64,000 bases of DNA. It comes from Propionispira raffinosivorans DSM 20765 (GTDB lineage: Bacteria; Bacillota; Negativicutes; Selenomonadales; Selenomonadaceae). Shown here one piece after another: positions 43,595 through 51,955 of this stretch (within the stretch, counting starts at the first letter, position 1; each line of letters starts with the position of its first letter). The notes beneath the pieces were generated by a model. That model was not told where the DNA came from and ran no database searches. It saw only the letters and a list, made by a program, of their open reading frames with translations. A program made the position numbers and the translations under genes. Location of the stretch: positions 1 through 64,000 of the forward strand of contig NZ_KB905852.1 of assembly GCF_000381065.1 (NCBI RefSeq). The letters run 5' to 3'.

Positions 43595-44029
43595 ATGAAA
43601 AAAATTGTATTGGTTTATTGGAGTGGATCGGGAAATACAGAAATTATGGCGCAGGCGATTCAACGTGGTATAGAAAGTGCGGGGCAATCCGTTGATGTAT
43701 TTCGTGTGGATTCAGTCGATGCGGGGCAAATCAAAAAATATGATGCTATTTTGTTTGGTTGTCCAGCAATGGGAGCGGAAGTACTCGAGGAATCTGAATT
43801 TGAACCTTTTTTTACAGGCATTGAAGGCGATCTTAAAGAAAAACAGATCGGATTGTTTGGTTCTTATGGCTGGGGTGACGGTGAATGGATGCGCGATTGG
43901 GAAAAGCGGGTTGTCATGGCGGGAGCACATTTATTTGAAGAAGGTTTGATGGTTAATGAAAAACCAGAGGCGGCACAGGAGCAAATTTGCGAAACATACG
44001 GGGGGCGTTTTGCCAAATCGAATCAATAA
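43595..44029 (+). CDS. short-chain flavodoxin
   Basis: FMN electron carrier of 144 residues. The phosphate loop SGSGNTEIMA follows the first strand, and FGCPAMGAE and GLFGSYGWGDGEWMRDWE are the isoalloxazine-flanking loops. It replaces ferredoxin when iron is scarce; the Fur box ahead of the upstream gene fits. Ribosome site GAGGAG. Lies 49 bp after the DUF3793 gene, probably in the same transcript. Confidence 0.93.
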   Translation: MKKIVLVYWSGSGNTEIMAQAIQRGIESAGQSVDVFRVDSVDAGQIKKYDAILFGCPAMGAEVLEESEFEPFFTGIEGDLKEKQIGLFGSYGWGDGEWMRDWEKRVVMAGAHLFEEGLMVNEKPEAAQEQICETYGGRFAKSNQ

Positions 44030-44043
44030 AAAACAAAAACAGC

Positions 44044-44072
44044 TTGACAAGTAAAGGATAAATCAATATAAT
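44044..44072 (+). promoter_or_regulatory. consensus promoter of the tRNA pair
   Basis: TTGACA (44044-44049), exactly 17 bp, TATAAT (44067-44072): a perfect sigma-A promoter 24 bp before tRNA-Arg. Confidence 0.92.
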
Positions 44073-44096
44073 ATTAAAAGTAACGCGAGACAAAGT

Positions 44097-44173
44097 GACT
44101 CTGTAGCTCAGCTGGATAGAGTATTTGACTACGAATCAAAGGGTCGCAGGTTCGACTCCTGCCAGGGTCACCA
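44097..44173 (+). tRNA. tRNA-Arg (anticodon ACG)
   Basis: 77 nt with encoded CCA. The acceptor GACTCTG pairs with CAGGGTC (one T-G), D-arm region TAGCTCAGCTGGATAGA, anticodon loop CTACGAA in a TTGA/TCAA stem, T-arm GCAGG-TTCGACT-CCTGC. A34 would be read as inosine for CGN codons. It is not the source of the tRNA fragments at 162 and 12753, which carry UCU and another acceptor. Confidence 0.96.
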
Positions 44174-44200
44174 ATTTTCTTCGTTATGGTTTTTAAATAT

Positions 44201-44277
44201 GGTGGTTGTGGTGAAGTGGTTAACACGCCGGATTGTGGCTCCGGTATTCGAGGGTTCGATTCCCTCCAGTCACCCCA
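44201..44277 (+). tRNA. tRNA-His (anticodon GTG)
   Basis: Cloverleaf with extra G at -1 (44201) opposite discriminator C, the hallmark of tRNA-His. The acceptor GTGGTTG pairs with CAGTCAC (two G-T pairs), the anticodon loop is TTGTGGC, the T-arm GAGGG-TTCGATT-CCCTC and CCA is encoded. It shares the promoter with tRNA-Arg. Confidence 0.96.
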
Positions 44278-44391
44278 TTTATTCTTGTATTTTGTCTGAA
44301 AAATTTTTTTAGCAAATAAAATGAAATTGTAGTAGAATTAGAGGCGATTCGTTTCTAATTCTTTTTTTTATATAAGAAAGGTGGTCACAAA

Positions 44392-45198
44392 ATGAAAAAA
44401 GCAATTATACTGGTAAGCTTTGGCGTCGTGGATGAGTACATTCGCCTAAAATGCCTTGACTCTATTGTTTTAAAAATAAAACAGTTTTTTCCCGATTACA
44501 CAGTCTGCACAGCATTTACATCTATGTTTATTTTAAAGAAACTTAGAAAACAAAATATACACATTGATTCCCTGCCGGAAGTTTTAACTAAATTGCAGCA
44601 GGAACAATATGAGGAAGTCGTGATACAGCCAACTCATTTGACGCCTGGTGAGGAATATGAAAATAAAATAATCGCCGTGAGTGAAGTCTATAAAACAGTC
44701 TTTCCAAAGCTCAAGGTAGGCAGTCCCGTGTTTTCGGTTGAAGATGAAATACCTGACAAAGATGATTATAGGATCGGGCTAAAATGTATTTTACAGCAAA
44801 TCGTATCATTGGCGAAAACAGAAGAAGTCGTACTTATGGGACATGGTTCACCGCACCAGCATAATCCTATTTATGAGATTTTGCAGCGAAAAGCAGATGA
44901 ACTGAACCTTCCGATTACGATTGGAGTTCTTGAACCTACTGATTATCCTGGACTTGAGGATGTAATTGCCAGGTTAAAAAATAAAAATAAAAAAAATATA
45001 TATTTAATGCCACTGCTTTTAGCTGGAGGCATGCATATTATGCAGGATATGGCAGGTGAATCGCCGGATTCATGGCTGAATAAATTAAAACATGCTGGTT
45101 TTAGCGTTCGTATTTATACAAAAGGTTTGGGTGAAAATGAGGCATTTCAAGACATTTACATACAACATATTCAGGCTGCTTTAGAGTTGAAGAATTAG
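44392..45198 (+). CDS. cbiK: sirohydrochlorin cobaltochelatase, cytosolic
   Basis: Class II chelatase of 268 residues that inserts Co2+ into sirohydrochlorin to make cobalt-factor II, the first step of the anaerobic corrin pathway. The two active-site His are in LMGHGSPH (about 151) and GGMHIMQDMAGE (about 213). No signal peptide. Ribosome site AAAGGTGG. Its product is the substrate of the CbiL encoded at 47991. A second, exported CbiK is encoded at 62044. No riboswitch precedes this copy. Confidence 0.92.
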   Translation: MKKAIILVSFGVVDEYIRLKCLDSIVLKIKQFFPDYTVCTAFTSMFILKKLRKQNIHIDSLPEVLTKLQQEQYEEVVIQPTHLTPGEEYENKIIAVSEVYKTVFPKLKVGSPVFSVEDEIPDKDDYRIGLKCILQQIVSLAKTEEVVLMGHGSPHQHNPIYEILQRKADELNLPITIGVLEPTDYPGLEDVIARLKNKNKKNIYLMPLLLAGGMHIMQDMAGESPDSWLNKLKHAGFSVRIYTKGLGENEAFQDIYIQHIQAALELKN

Positions 45199-45559
45199 TA
45201 GAATGCCAGTCGATTCTTTCGATGTATAACGAAACAACTTGAAATGTGAAATTTTTTTGAATTAGTGGTATACTTATTAGGGTGTATTGATGAATTTATT
45301 GTCCTTGAAAATTCATTATTTCAGCAAAATAGAAATACATCTATATGTACGAAAGCCAAGAAACAAGCGGCTGATTTTGGTGACCTATACTATATTTATT
45401 ACATGTATTAATCATATTTTGTATTAATGATAAGATATTATATTAAAATAGTCAGAAAACTTTTACTTAGTTTCTTGTCGGATTCTATAGACCTATTAGT
45501 ATATTGAGCTTGTACATCATAGTATTATATTCTTAAGATTCAACTAGGAGGAGAAAACT
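45199..45559. other. gene-free leader region
   Basis: No gene is seen in these 361 bp. AT-rich stretches contain several weak promoter-like pieces, but no convincing -35/-10 pair, riboswitch or operator stood out; c-di-GMP riboswitch consensus blocks were looked for and not found. Confidence 0.5.
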
Positions 45560-47524
45560 TTGCAAGGTAGTTTAAAAACAAGATTGATTGTACTTTTAGC
45601 CTTATTTGCCTGTATTCCTGTATTGGCTGGAACGATTATCAACGGGTATGTGAGTATGACAAATTTGCGTGAAAGCACACTGACAGCAAATTTAAATTTA
45701 AACCGAGAAATTGCTGCGGGCATTAAGCGTTCAATGGATAATGCAGAAGGCGTAAACGCCGCGGTGGCAGCGATGCCAATGGCACAGAGTATGGATTCTG
45801 CGACATTAAAACAGGCATTGGTGGATATTCAAAAGAAAAATCCTCAGTTTGAATTGATTGCCGTTTTGGATGCATCTGGGCAGCAAATTGCCAGAACAAG
45901 CGGCAGTAATAGCAATCGTGCGGATCGTGATTATTTTCAGGCAGCGATGCAAGGCAAGTCTTTTGCGACACCTGCATACATCTCAGCTAGTACAAAAGGC
46001 CTTTGCGTAACGATGGCGGCGCCAATCCTTAATAATACGGGGAAAGTTATTGGTGTTGTGGCATCGGACGTATCGCTTAAATCTTTATGGGATATTACGG
46101 ATAATACCAAAATAGGTGCGGCTGGCTATATGGATATCGTCGATGATAAAGGTACAGTTATGGCACATCCGGATAAAGATAAAATAGAAAATAAAGAAAA
46201 TTTTTCTAAATATGATTATGTCAGCAAAGTTATTGCCGGAACGGCGGGATCGGCTGAAGGACAGTCTACAACTGGGATCGACAGTTTGATTACATATGCA
46301 CCAGTTGAATCCTATCATTGGGGTGTTATTACCTATGAACCAACGCGTGAAGTATACGAAGCAGCATTGAAAAATGCTTTAGTGATGTTGGTGATTTTAA
46401 TTTTAGCTGTACTGATTAGTATATTTGTTGCTTTTCGGGTGGCGAAAGGAATTGTTGATCCGATTCATTCTTTAATGGAAGCGGCAAAACGAATTTCACA
46501 GGGCGATTTATCGCATGCCATTGAAATACAGGGTGCAACTGAAATCAATGAACTTACAGCGCAGTTTAATTTAATGGTTAAACATCTTAAGGCACTGATT
46601 CTAAAAACATCGGAAGCTTCTGAAACGGTATCCGCCTCATCAGAAGAATTGTCGGCCTCCATTGATTCAGTGGGACATCTGAGTGATGATGTATTAACGA
46701 CTGTAAACCGTGTTGTGACAGATACAAAAGAAAAAGTGCTGATATCTGAACAATCGGTTGCTGTCATTCAAGAAATTGTCGGGCACATTGAAGCGTCGGT
46801 GCTTTCAGCTGAAGAAGTAGTAAGGTCAGCGACCAGCAGCAAAGAGACCGCGAGCCATGGTGCCCGTCAGTCGGAAGATGCGATTGATAAGATTACTCAT
46901 ATTCAAACCGACGTGAATGCAACGGCACAAGTTATTGATTCACTTGGGGAAAAATCAAAAAAAATTGGACAGATTGTCGATACGATTGCCGGTATTGCCG
47001 GGCAGACTAATTTGTTGGCACTCAATGCGGCTATTGAAGCAGCCAGAGCTGGTGAACACGGGAGAGGGTTCTCAGTCGTTGCGGAAGAAGTAAGTAAACT
47101 GGCGGCGCAATCAGAACTTGCTGCCAATGAAATTGCGACCATTATTAACGAAGTGAAACAGGAAACATTAACAGCGGTAGTTACCATGGAAAAAAGTCGC
47201 TCAGAAGTTGATAAAGGAGTTTTGTCGGTTCGTCAAGCTGGTGATGCATTTAAAGAAATTTATGCATCGGTGGAAAGCTTGAATGAACAAGTTAACCATA
47301 TTTTACAACTGGCAATAAAACAAAAAACAGGCAGTGTGAAAATGGAAAAAGCTGTACAGGATATATCGACCTTCCTTCATACAAATGTTGATGGGATTGA
47401 ACAAATTGCTTCAAAGAATGAATCCCAAGGAGCATCCGTACAGGAAATCAAAACGGCAGCTGGAGCATTAGCACAAATGGCTGTAGAACTTAGAGAAGAA
47501 ATTAATAAATTTTCGATTCATTAA
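45560..47524 (+). CDS. methyl-accepting chemotaxis protein, dCache sensor
   Basis: Chemoreceptor of 654 residues starting with TTG after AGGAGGAG. A signal anchor (about 8-28) leads to a periplasmic double-Cache domain (DRDYFQAAMQGKSFATPAYI; MDIVDDKGTVMAHPDKDKI), then a second membrane helix (about 276-298), HAMP, and a signalling tip [20 protein letters not shown] near residue 478. The PDC motif pattern suggests an organic acid or amino acid ligand. It lies next to cobalt genes without visible functional link. Confidence 0.92.
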   Translation: MQGSLKTRLIVLLALFACIPVLAGTIINGYVSMTNLRESTLTANLNLNREIAAGIKRSMDNAEGVNAAVAAMPMAQSMDSATLKQALVDIQKKNPQFELIAVLDASGQQIARTSGSNSNRADRDYFQAAMQGKSFATPAYISASTKGLCVTMAAPILNNTGKVIGVVASDVSLKSLWDITDNTKIGAAGYMDIVDDKGTVMAHPDKDKIENKENFSKYDYVSKVIAGTAGSAEGQSTTGIDSLITYAPVESYHWGVITYEPTREVYEAALKNALVMLVILILAVLISIFVAFRVAKGIVDPIHSLMEAAKRISQGDLSHAIEIQGATEINELTAQFNLMVKHLKALILKTSEASETVSASSEELSASIDSVGHLSDDVLTTVNRVVTDTKEKVLISEQSVAVIQEIVGHIEASVLSAEEVVRSATSSKETASHGARQSEDAIDKITHIQTDVNATAQVIDSLGEKSKKIGQIVDTIAGIAGQTNLLALNAAIEAARAGEHGRGFSVVAEEVSKLAAQSELAANEIATIINEVKQETLTAVVTMEKSRSEVDKGVLSVRQAGDAFKEIYASVESLNEQVNHILQLAIKQKTGSVKMEKAVQDISTFLHTNVDGIEQIASKNESQGASVQEIKTAAGALAQMAVELREEINKFSIH

Positions 47525-47653
47525 TGCTTATGCATAAATTTTGATTATTCATATATAAGATACAAATCTCTTTTTTTATTGACACATTTCTCAAATCGGT
47601 GTACTATAAACGAGTAAATGATTCAATGTTTACAGACAATTATATTGTATTGG

Positions 47654-47850
47654 AACAGGTGCCCGTGAGGGCTTAATAGGGAAGTTTGGTTTAATGCCAA
47701 CGCGGTCCCGCCACTGTAATGGGGAATAGCTTCATAAAATGTCACTGAAACAAATTGTTTTGGGAAGGCTTGAAGTCGTGATGATCCAAAGTCAGGAGAA
47801 CTGCCTGTTTAGCGATCACCGTTGTACCCGCGAGAGATGGGGAGGGGATT
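47654..47850 (+). ncRNA. cobalamin riboswitch 1 (upstream of cbiL)
   Basis: Base stem AACAGG (47654-47659) with CCTGTT (47804-47809). The conserved elements are in order: TTAATAGGGAA, CCAACGCGGTCCCGCCACTG (B12 box GCCACTG), ATGTCACTG, GGGAAGGC, and AGTCAGGAGAACTGCC. A conserved tail CACCG...CCCGCGAGAGATGGGG follows. A strong terminator lies at 47873, so adenosylcobalamin binding should stop transcription before cbiL-btuFCD. Confidence 0.95.
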
Positions 47851-47872
47851 TTGTTCATTGATTATATTAGGT

Positions 47873-47907
47873 GAGCCTTTTTCTTCGCGAAAAAGGCTCG
47901 TTTTTTT
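47873..47907 (+). terminator. riboswitch 1 terminator
   Basis: GAGCCTTTTTC / GAAAAAGGCTC stem (47873-47883, 47889-47899) with seven T. It lies between the aptamer and cbiL, as the expression platform of the switch. Confidence 0.9.
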
Positions 47908-47990
47908 GCATGAATTTATAAATCATGCAGTTGATTTTGTATAATAAAACGAAGTATATTTACATATGCTTTATATTTTAGGAGGACGTT

Positions 47991-48689
47991 ATGTCGGGCA
48001 TTTTTTATGGTATAGGTGTTGGTCCGGGAGATCCGGAACTATTAACAGTCAAGGCAATCAATATTATGAAGGAAGTCGATATTATTATTGCCCCGAAAAC
48101 GGAGAAGAAAGATGGCAGCGTTGCTTTATCGATTGCACGTCCTTATCTAAAAAAAGATATTGAAATCGTTTATCAGGTTTTTCCGATGGTAGTGAAGTTT
48201 GAAGAGTCAACAGAAGCTTGGGAGACCAATAAAAACGAAATTCTCGCACTTTTAAAAGCTGGCAAAAAAATTGCATTTTTAACATTGGGTGATCCGATGT
48301 TTTATAGTACATATATTTATGTATATCGTTTGCTTGAGCATGAAGGGTTTCCTATTGAGACGATACCGGGTATTCCAGCTTTTTGTGCAATCGGCAGTAA
48401 ACTTGGCTATCCATTAGTTGAGGGAAATGATATATTAAGTGTAATTCCCGCGACAGCTGATCCAGAAAAAATTAAACAAGTTATGGCTGTAACCGATAAT
48501 GTAGTTTTGATGAAAGTATATAAGAATTTTTCTTCGATTGTCGATACTTTAGTTGAAAATGAAATGATTGATAATGCTGTTATGCTTAGTCGCTGCGGTC
48601 TGCCGGATGAAGTTCGAATCAATGATCTTGTAGCCGAAAAAGATAAAAAAGTTAATTATCTTTCAACGATTTTGGCAAGACGCAAATAG
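47991..48689 (+). CDS. cbiL: cobalt-factor II C20-methyltransferase
   Basis: SAM-dependent tetrapyrrole methylase of 232 residues acting on cobalt-factor II/precorrin-2 at C20. YGIGVGPGDPELLTVKA is the family N-terminal signature, FLTLGDPMFYSTYIY the second conserved block, and ETIPGIPAFCA the third. It acts right after CbiK. Ribosome site AGGAGG. It is unusual that cbiL leads an operon with a BtuFCD-like importer instead of the other cbi genes, which are not in the window. Confidence 0.92.
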   Translation: MSGIFYGIGVGPGDPELLTVKAINIMKEVDIIIAPKTEKKDGSVALSIARPYLKKDIEIVYQVFPMVVKFEESTEAWETNKNEILALLKAGKKIAFLTLGDPMFYSTYIYVYRLLEHEGFPIETIPGIPAFCAIGSKLGYPLVEGNDILSVIPATADPEKIKQVMAVTDNVVLMKVYKNFSSIVDTLVENEMIDNAVMLSRCGLPDEVRINDLVAEKDKKVNYLSTILARRK

Positions 48690-48713
48690 AAAAATTTATC
48701 GTGAGGTGTAAGT

Positions 48714-49670
48714 ATGTCAAAATACAAATGGTTGATGGTTTTATTGAGCCTGGGTGTTTGTTTACTGGCAGCGGCTTGTACGTCAACTAAGACATCGCCA
48801 GAAGCTTCAGCGCAATATTTGACGATACAAGATGATGCAAATAGGACAGTGGTGCTTGCTAAGAAACCAGAACGTATTGTAGCATTATCGGCTTCTTTTC
48901 TCGAACCATTGGGTGCTGTTCAAGCTAATATCGTTGGCCGCGTGAGCTCTAAAACCGGAGTTCCGGCATTTGCTGAACCGATTGAAGAGGTTGGTGCCTT
49001 TTATCAAGTCAATATCGAAAAAGTGATTGCGTTGCAGCCAGATTTAGTGATTGCGTTTAAAGGTGTTAATGATAAATTTGTGCCGATTTTAGAGAGCAAT
49101 CATATTCCTGTGATTGTCCTGCAAATGAAAACATATGAAGATGTTAAAGCGAAAATTAAACTTTTTGCTTCACTTACGGGAGAAGTACAAAAAGGTGATG
49201 ATTTAATAAAATCAATGGATGATTCTGTGCAGGGCATTAAGGCGAAAATGCCATCTGAACATAAAAAAGTGGCTATTTTACATAGTACAGCACAAAATGT
49301 CACCGTGGAACTTGACGGTAGTATTGCAGGCAGTATTGCAAAATCATTAGGGTTTATAAATGTAGCAGCAACGGGACAGCCCTTGGAAAAAGACCCGGAT
49401 GCTACACCGTATAGTTTAGAAACGCTGGTTGAACAAGATCCAGATATTATTTTTGTCACCAGTATGGGGAAAATGGATGAAATCAAAAAAAGCATGTCTG
49501 CTAATGTTGAAAATAATCCAGCGTGGAGTTCATTGCGAGCGGTAAAAAACAAACAACTTTACTTTTTACCACAAAAATTATTTTTGCTGAACCCAGGTGT
49601 TGATTATCCAAATGCTGTTGAGACTATGGCTAAATTGGTTTACCCAGAGGTATTTAAAGATGCAAAATAG
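48714..49670 (+). CDS. btuF: BtuF-like ABC transporter binding lipoprotein
   Basis: Periplasmic-facing binding protein of 318 residues with a lipoprotein signal (lipobox LLAAAC, Cys about 22). The class III fold is indicated by KKPERIVALSASFLEPLGAV and LQPDLVIAFKGVN. Family members bind cobalamin, cobinamide, haem or Fe-siderophores. The B12 riboswitch upstream favours a corrinoid or a corrin precursor. Ribosome site GTGAGGTG. Its stop overlaps the permease start. Confidence 0.85.
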   Translation: MSKYKWLMVLLSLGVCLLAAACTSTKTSPEASAQYLTIQDDANRTVVLAKKPERIVALSASFLEPLGAVQANIVGRVSSKTGVPAFAEPIEEVGAFYQVNIEKVIALQPDLVIAFKGVNDKFVPILESNHIPVIVLQMKTYEDVKAKIKLFASLTGEVQKGDDLIKSMDDSVQGIKAKMPSEHKKVAILHSTAQNVTVELDGSIAGSIAKSLGFINVAATGQPLEKDPDATPYSLETLVEQDPDIIFVTSMGKMDEIKKSMSANVENNPAWSSLRAVKNKQLYFLPQKLFLLNPGVDYPNAVETMAKLVYPEVFKDAK

Positions 49671-50685
49671 GCAAAGTGGCAAAGAAAAAAATAGAAAATT
49701 TGGCATGAGCATAAATATGTGGCGAATACTCGTTTTAGTGGTATTTGCCCTTTTTGCTGTCGGTGCCGTGGTACTTAGCCTCATGCTGGGCTCCGTTGCT
49801 ATTTCCTGGCAGGAAATTCTACAGGCCTTATTTGGACAAAGTGTGGGGATACATGATCAGATTATCTGGAATATCCGTTTGCCGAGAACGATTGTAGCAT
49901 CTTTGGTCGGGATGAATTTATCATTATCGGGGGCCATATTACAAGCTGTAATGAAAAATCCTTTAGCAGATCCGCATATTATTGGCATATCATCTGGTGC
50001 AGGGCTTACGGGTGTTCTTATCATGATACTATATCCACATATGGAATATCTCATTACACCAGCCGCTTTTGTTGGTGCGATGGGAGCGGCAGTCTGCATC
50101 TATATTTTAGCTTGGAAAGGCGGGATTCGTCCCATACGAGTCATTTTGGCTGGTGTGGCTGTGTCAGCCTTTTTAGGTTCGGGTATTTCTGCCTTGATGA
50201 TTTTTTATAGTGATCGCGTAAGTGGTGCTTTAATGTGGCTTGTCGGCGGACTTTCCGCCCGCAGCTGGCCGCATGTCGAAATCATTTTGCCTTACGCGAT
50301 TGCCGGTATGATTTTTGCCTTTTTAGGTTCCAGGCAGCTTAATGTTTTGCAATTAGGCGATGAACTTGCAAAAGGTTTAGGGCTGCATGTGGAACTGACC
50401 CGTATTGTGATGACGGCAGTTGCGGCACTTTTGGCAGCAAGCGCTGTAGCAGTGGTTGGCCTTTTAGGTTTTGTAGGACTCATTGTACCGCACGCCGCAC
50501 GCCTCATTATTGGCACAGATTATCGATTTTTATTGCCAGCGACAGCTCTACTCGGAATGAGCGTTGTGACAATCAGTGATACGTTTGCCCGTATTGTTTT
50601 TGCCCCGATTGAGTTACCGGTTGGCATTATAATGGCTTTTATTGGTGCTCCGTTTTTTCTGTTTTTACTGCGGAGGGAACTCTAA
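49660..50685 (+). CDS. btuC: BtuC/FecCD-type ABC permease
   Basis: Membrane permease of 341 residues with about ten helices. IWNIRLPRTIVASLVGMNLS and LSGAILQAVMKNPLADPHII followed by GISSGAGL are the family signature; GLLGFVGLIVPHAARLIIG contacts the ATPase. The ATG at 49660 overlaps the btuF stop and has AGAGG upstream; a frame extending back into btuF was rejected. It overlaps the ATPase gene by one base. Confidence 0.9.
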   Translation: MQNRQSGKEKNRKFGMSINMWRILVLVVFALFAVGAVVLSLMLGSVAISWQEILQALFGQSVGIHDQIIWNIRLPRTIVASLVGMNLSLSGAILQAVMKNPLADPHIIGISSGAGLTGVLIMILYPHMEYLITPAAFVGAMGAAVCIYILAWKGGIRPIRVILAGVAVSAFLGSGISALMIFYSDRVSGALMWLVGGLSARSWPHVEIILPYAIAGMIFAFLGSRQLNVLQLGDELAKGLGLHVELTRIVMTAVAALLAASAVAVVGLLGFVGLIVPHAARLIIGTDYRFLLPATALLGMSVVTISDTFARIVFAPIELPVGIIMAFIGAPFFLFLLRREL

Positions 50686-51473
50686 TGGATATTATGCAAA
50701 CGCGAGATTTAACAATAAAAATACAGAATAAAGATATTTTAACAAAGATCAATCTTTCTTTTTTGACAGGTAAGACAACTGCTATTATTGGGCCGAACGG
50801 CTCTGGTAAATCGACACTTTTAAAGGCATTGGCCGGACTTAATAACAATATTACCGGGCAGGTTTTATTTGAAAATAAGGATATTAAAGATTTTAGCAAA
50901 AAAAATTTGGCACGCAATCTGGCGATTTTACCACAGGATCCGTCAGTACCAGCTGATTTGACGGTGGGGGAGCTTGTTCAATATGGTCGATTCCCTTATC
51001 AACGGTGGTTTGCCAGAAATGACAAAGAAGATCAGCAATGTGTCAAATGGGCTATGCAGCAGACTCAAATAGAGGACTTCAAAAATCGTTTCGTAACAAC
51101 ATTATCGGGGGGAGAACGGCAGCGGACCTGGATTGCTATGGCTTTAGCACAAAAACCAAAAGTTTTACTTTTAGATGAACCAACGACATATCTGGATATC
51201 GCCCATCAACTTGAAGTAATGCAGATTATCGATCGTTTGACTCAAAAATATAACATTACCATTATCATGGTTCTGCATGATATGAATCAGGCACTGCAGT
51301 ATGCGAATGATCTTGTAGTTATCAAAAACCAAAGCGTCTTTGCGCAAGGTTCTCCGCAGAAAATAGTAAGCGCGAACTTGTTGGAAAAGGTTTTTGGTGT
51401 TACAGCTGATTTTTTTACCAATCGTGACGGAAACAAGGTTTTAGTGCCGATTTCTTTAGTAAAAGCAGACTGA
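50685..51473 (+). CDS. btuD: BtuD-like ABC transporter ATPase
   Basis: ATPase of 262 residues, FepC/BtuD group. Walker A GPNGSGKST, Q-loop LPQDPSVPADLTVGELVQYG, signature LSGGERQRTWIAMALAQ, Walker B VLLLDEPTTYLD, switch His in VLHDMNQA. It ends the cbiL-btuFCD unit, which starts at the riboswitch. Confidence 0.9.
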   Translation: MDIMQTRDLTIKIQNKDILTKINLSFLTGKTTAIIGPNGSGKSTLLKALAGLNNNITGQVLFENKDIKDFSKKNLARNLAILPQDPSVPADLTVGELVQYGRFPYQRWFARNDKEDQQCVKWAMQQTQIEDFKNRFVTTLSGGERQRTWIAMALAQKPKVLLLDEPTTYLDIAHQLEVMQIIDRLTQKYNITIIMVLHDMNQALQYANDLVVIKNQSVFAQGSPQKIVSANLLEKVFGVTADFFTNRDGNKVLVPISLVKAD

Positions 51474-51524
51474 TAGGCTATGTATGTAATTTCTTTAATG
51501 CACTATATATGTTTTAAAAAATAT

Positions 51525-51588
51525 AAAAAAGCAAAGGTTTGGTAGAATACTTAAAAAGAAGTATTTTAGTAAATCTTTGCTTTTTTTT
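51525..51588. terminator. large terminator between btuD and feoA
   Basis: AAAAAAGCAAAGGTTT (51525-51540) pairs with AAATCTTTGC and eight T (51571-51588); an inner stem AATACTT/AAGTATT adds to it. Confidence 0.85.
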
Positions 51589-51618
51589 GCAAATGATTGA
51601 AAATGTTTATCAATTGAC

Positions 51619-51681
51619 TTGACAAAAATATAGATTCGTTTTAATATTAATTAGATGATAAAGGATATCATAATCATTATC
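51619..51681 (+). promoter_or_regulatory. feoAB promoter and Fur box
   Basis: TTGACA (51619-51624), 17 bp, TAATAT (51642-51647). GGATATCATAATCATTATC (51663-51681) matches the Fur consensus at 15 of 19 positions, just downstream of the promoter, and a weaker Fur-like stretch lies at 51591-51610. Fur with Fe2+ would block feo transcription. Confidence 0.75.
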
Positions 51682-51702
51682 ACTTGAATGGAGGTTATGG
51701 AA

Positions 51703-51924
51703 ATGACATTAAAAGATGCTACACCGGGTATGACGGTGAAAATAGAGAGTTTAGAACACTCCTCTTTAAAACAACGATTGATGAGCATGGGCTTAATAAA
51801 AGGGACTATGGTTAAAGTGTTGCCGTCTGCTCCACTGGGTGATCCGATGGCTATATCGATTCGGTCTTATAATTTATCGTTGCGACTTGCTGATGCAGAA
51901 AAAATTCAAGTAAGTGCTTTGTAA
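51703..51924 (+). CDS. feoA: ferrous iron transport protein A
   Basis: SH3-like protein of 73 residues that supports FeoB. LKQRLMSMGLIKGTMVKVLP and APLGDPMAISIRSYNLSLRL are the family core. Of two close ATGs, the one at 51703 is eight bases from GGAGG and was chosen. Lies 31 bp before feoB. Confidence 0.93.
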   Translation: MTLKDATPGMTVKIESLEHSSLKQRLMSMGLIKGTMVKVLPSAPLGDPMAISIRSYNLSLRLADAEKIQVSAL

Positions 51925-51955
51925 TAAAAAATCAAAACATGAGGAGTGAGTGCGA

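Noticed and set aside
44097-44277. The tRNA-Arg/tRNA-His pair as donor of the 3' fragments at 162 and 12753
   Set aside because: Anticodon, acceptor and T-arm sequences differ, so the fragments come from another tRNA gene.
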